Below are positions 61,741 to 64,000 of a stretch of 64,000 bases of DNA, piece by piece. The DNA lies in assembly GCA_016215115.1 (NCBI GenBank), contig JACRLN010000045.1, positions 1-64,000 on the forward strand, read 5' to 3'. This DNA comes from Nitrospirota bacterium. GTDB taxonomy: Bacteria > Nitrospirota > Thermodesulfovibrionia > UBA6902. The notes under the pieces are model-generated. The model worked only from the letters and a program-made list of their open reading frames with translations, had not been told where the DNA came from and searched no databases. The first letter of the stretch is position 1. Every line of letters begins with the position of its first letter. Position numbers and translations under genes: made by a program.

Positions 61741-62694
61741 CTATTTCTCAATAGGATATTTTGCCGTGTCAAGCCTGTTGCCCCATTCACCCCATGAACC
61801 TACATAATTTCTGACATTCGGATAACCCAGTATATGCTTAAGTGCAAAATAAGTATGCGCAGCACGTATGCCCGCCTGGCAGTATGTTATAACCTCTTTA
61901 TCCTTTGTAACCCCTTTTGCCTCATAAGCAGACTTAATATCTTTGGCTGATTTAAATGTACCGTCACTATTAAGATTTGCTGAGAAGAAACCAATATCTG
62001 CAGCGCCGGGTATGTGCCCAACCTTTTTGTTACCCATCTTGCTCTCATCCGCATACACTCCTTTATACTCATCTGTGCCGCGGGTATCCACTATTACAGC
62101 CTTCGGGTTCTTCAGATTTTTCAAGACATCGTCTGCGGTTGCAATGAGAGAGGCATTTGGGGTTGCCTTATACATCGCAGGTGTTATTTTTGCAGGCCCT
62201 CCTGCTGTAACACGTCCTTCATTCATCCACTTTGTGATGGTGCCATTCAGCATACTCAACTTTTTATGACCGAAATAGTCAAAAAGCCAGAATGCGCCGG
62301 CAGCAAAAAGGGTGTCACTGCTGTGGATTATCACATGGTTATCATTTCCTATTCCCAGACCGCCCACAAGCGCCTCAAATTTTGCCTTATCAGGAGGTGT
62401 GCTGCCGTCTCCAATTGCTCCCATTAAAACAGAGAAATCAAGAAATACGGCGCCGGGAACGTGTTTTAATTCAAAATTTTCCTTCTTGGAAGTTGGGCCG
62501 CCAACATAGACGATTGCAAGCCCTGGATTCTTTAAGTTGTCTGCAAGCCACGAGGTTTCAACAAGCGCCTGTGCCTCCGTGCCTGCTATAACTGTTTGAT
62601 GGCTGAAGAATAATAAGCTGAATAAAAACAGGGCACATAAAACTGTTAAAAATTTCCTCCTGACCATTCTCTCTCTCATGAAATCTTGAAGCAT
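61741..62694 (-). CDS. Secreted rhodanese (thiosulfate sulfurtransferase)
   Basis: 317 aa with a signal peptide (about 1-36, ...IAGTEA). Two rhodanese domains: the first lacks the Cys (HVIIHSSDTLFAAGAFWLFD), the second has the active site YCQAGIRAAHTYFALKH with Cys near 270. It transfers sulfane sulfur in the periplasm. Last gene of the sulfur cluster; AAGGAGGACGC precedes the ATG. Confidence 0.92.
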   Translation of the reverse strand: MLQDFMRERMVRRKFLTVLCALFLFSLLFFSHQTVIAGTEAQALVETSWLADNLKNPGLAIVYVGGPTSKKENFELKHVPGAVFLDFSVLMGAIGDGSTPPDKAKFEALVGGLGIGNDNHVIIHSSDTLFAAGAFWLFDYFGHKKLSMLNGTITKWMNEGRVTAGGPAKITPAMYKATPNASLIATADDVLKNLKNPKAVIVDTRGTDEYKGVYADESKMGNKKVGHIPGAADIGFFSANLNSDGTFKSAKDIKSAYEAKGVTKDKEVITYCQAGIRAAHTYFALKHILGYPNVRNYVGSWGEWGNRLDTAKYPIEK

Positions 62695-63131
62695 TTTGCG
62701 TCCTCCTTTTTTGATTTTTTGTTGTTGATTAGACTGGATGAAGTATATTTATATAATATGATTGCAAGGAATGTCAATATAAATTTACCAGATCCGGATT
62801 TAAAAATATTAATACATGAATTTGAAATTTCAATCTGTGTCCATTGACTTAATCCTTATCATTTTATACATAGCGTCATAAATAATTGCGCATAAATCGT
62901 CATTCCCGCAGTCCTTTAGCGGGAATCCAGAAGCAGTTGATTTGAAAGAATACTGGATTCGTCCCCGAAGGTCTTTATCGGGGATAAAAAACTTCGGGAA
63001 TGACAACTCAGATATAAGAGACTCTATTCGCAATACAATATGTTGTTCTGTATAGTTAATAAAATTTAACAAATGTTTGTTATAATCAAGCTTATCAGGC
63101 AACTATGAATTTCTTTTGAAGGAGGATTTTC
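62695..63131. other. Gap with GTCATTCCC repeat element
   Basis: No gene seen. GTCATTCCCGCAG...AGCGGGAATCC and CCCCGAAGG...TTCGGGAATGAC form two hairpins at 62899-63004. The divergent genes' promoters must lie in the remaining AT-rich parts. Confidence 0.6.
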
Positions 63132-63323
63132 ATGAAAAAGATAATCTGTTCACTGATAGCGGGACTGTTCTTTTTTTTATCCGGCTGCATTACTCCGCCG
63201 GGACAGATAAAAGAACAAACGGCCCCCGGACAGATTAAGAAAACGACCGGAAATAATCCTGTATCTATTGAACTTGGAGGACAGATCGAGGTAAGAGGCG
63301 AATACAAACACGATTTAAAGTAA
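63132..63323 (+). CDS. Small lipoprotein
   Basis: 63 aa. Signal with lipobox LSGC (Cys at about 19), then ITPPGQIKEQTAPGQIKKTT, a repeated PGQIK unit, and GGQIEVRGEYKHDL. Strong GGAGG. It leads into the cyclophilin gene. Confidence 0.72.
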   Translation: MKKIICSLIAGLFFFLSGCITPPGQIKEQTAPGQIKKTTGNNPVSIELGGQIEVRGEYKHDLK

Positions 63324-63343
63324 AAGAAATAATAGGAGGTTGT

Positions 63344-63940
63344 ATGAATTTTTCCAGGACAAGCTTTGCATTAATTCTAATTTTTCTGTTCATTGCTCTT
63401 GCTCATGCTGAAGAGCCGAGGAATAAAAAATTTACAAAAGAGGAGATAAAGAAAATGTCTGAAACAAGGGCTGTCATTGAAACAAAACTCGGAAATATCG
63501 AGCTCAAATTCTTCCCGGATGTTGCACCGAATCATGTAAACAATTTCATTGAGCTTGCCAGGAAAAGCTTTTACGATGGGACCACCTTTCATCGTGTTAT
63601 CCCGGGCTTTATGATTCAGGGTGGGGATCCAAACTCAAAAAATCCTGACAGGTCGAAGCACGGAACGGGTGATCCAGGGTATAAGGTCAAGGCTGAGTTT
63701 AATGATAAACCGCATAAAAGAGGAACTCTTTCAATGGCAAGGGCAGGGCATCCTGACAGCGCGGGATCGCAATTTTTTATCTGCGTGGCTGATTCTCCGT
63801 TTCTTGACAGACAGTATACGGTTTTTGGCGAAGTTGTGTCAGGAATGGATGTGGCGGACAAAATAGTTAATCAACCGAAGGACAAACGCGATAATCCAAA
63901 CGATAGAGTAGAGATGAAGGTAAAGATCGTGGAGAACTAA
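63344..63940 (+). CDS. Secreted cyclophilin-type peptidyl-prolyl isomerase
   Basis: 198 aa with a signal peptide (about 1-22, ...ALAHAEE). Cyclophilin core FHRVIPGFMIQGGDPN (Arg and Gln of the active site), GTLSMARAGHPDSAGSQFFI with the AG.SQFF motif, and the tail YTVFGEVVSGMDV. Periplasmic folding helper. The stop codon is part of a GAACTAA heptamer repeat. Confidence 0.94.
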   Translation: MNFSRTSFALILIFLFIALAHAEEPRNKKFTKEEIKKMSETRAVIETKLGNIELKFFPDVAPNHVNNFIELARKSFYDGTTFHRVIPGFMIQGGDPNSKNPDRSKHGTGDPGYKVKAEFNDKPHKRGTLSMARAGHPDSAGSQFFICVADSPFLDRQYTVFGEVVSGMDVADKIVNQPKDKRDNPNDRVEMKVKIVEN

Positions 63941-63970
63941 GAACTAAGAACTAAGAACTAAGAACTAAGA
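63934..63970. repeat. GAACTAA heptamer tandem repeat
   Basis: Five exact GAACTAA units; the first contains the cyclophilin stop codon. Same 7-bp periodicity as at 14214, 19811, 20511 and 55637. Confidence 0.9.
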
Positions 63971-64000
63971 AGTTTTATACTTCCTTACAAGTCAAATGAC

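Noticed and set aside
62830-63102. Minus-strand open frame of 90 codons
   Set aside because: It runs over the GTCATTCCC repeat element and has no ribosome-binding site; it is a shadow of the repeat.

Overview
The window looks like a chromosomal contig of an uncultured Gram-negative, probably anaerobic bacterium. Outer-membrane barrels, lipoproteins, periplasmic c-type haem proteins and sulfur-relay genes support this. The gene mix (YHS-headed copper ATPase, Met-rich secreted proteins, TusA/YeeE/DsrE-like sulfur genes, many small membrane proteins) resembles Nitrospirota such as Thermodesulfovibrionia relatives, or Desulfobacterota. That placement is inference; there is no rRNA or tRNA gene here to settle it.

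Layout. 0.2-6.6 kb: envelope polysaccharide genes (CesA-like GT2, a barrel protein, a TPR protein, a GT-C type membrane transferase, a Dpm1-like GT2), ending in a deletion remnant of galT. 7.0-12.3 kb: DUF302, a Met/Gly-rich secreted protein, a cytochrome P460, then a chemoreceptor, barrel and periplasmic binding protein cluster. 12.4-24 kb: two-component and stress genes and a copper/heavy-metal locus (HMA protein, M50-CBS protease, DUF5676, ICMT, SHOCT, YHS protein, Met-rich protein, CopA with two YHS domains, histidine kinase). This part is littered with gene 3' fragments that show repeated duplication and deletion. 24-39 kb: mixed housekeeping and accessory genes (YajQ-like, BRO-N fragment, retropepsin-like module, CysE-CysS fusion, DUF4143 ATPase, cold-shock protein, COG2509 flavoprotein, RNase H/GIY-YIG fusion, GreB, PilZ-like membrane protein, truncated transposase). 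39-48 kb: one giant, visibly GC-richer gene for a cyclic beta-1,2-glucan synthase. 48-57 kb: RNase D, a nucleotidyltransferase/winged-helix pair with a tandem operator, DUF3300/DUF2950, an HPF-cold-shock fusion, and a flavoprotein/B12-radical-SAM/U32 operon. 57-62.7 kb: a minus-strand sulfur-trafficking cluster (GGYG-repeat proteins, Usp, TusA, YeeE/YedE, three small DsrEFH-like proteins, rhodanese). The end holds a small lipoprotein and a secreted cyclophilin.

How the genes work together. The sulfur cluster fits uptake of a sulfur compound (YeeE), transfer of sulfane sulfur through TusA and the DsrE-like carriers, and periplasmic rhodanese chemistry. The copper locus combines an exporter, small metal-binding proteins and a kinase.

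The most unusual signals are: a single-chain serine acetyltransferase-cysteinyl-tRNA synthetase with a vestigial ribosome-binding site at the junction and a second decayed cysS 3' end nearby; an RNase H-GIY-YIG fusion; a histidine kinase with Asp where the phospho-acceptor His should be; GGYG repeat proteins in the sulfur cluster; and dispersed degenerate 7-bp tandem repeats found both between genes and in frame inside genes.
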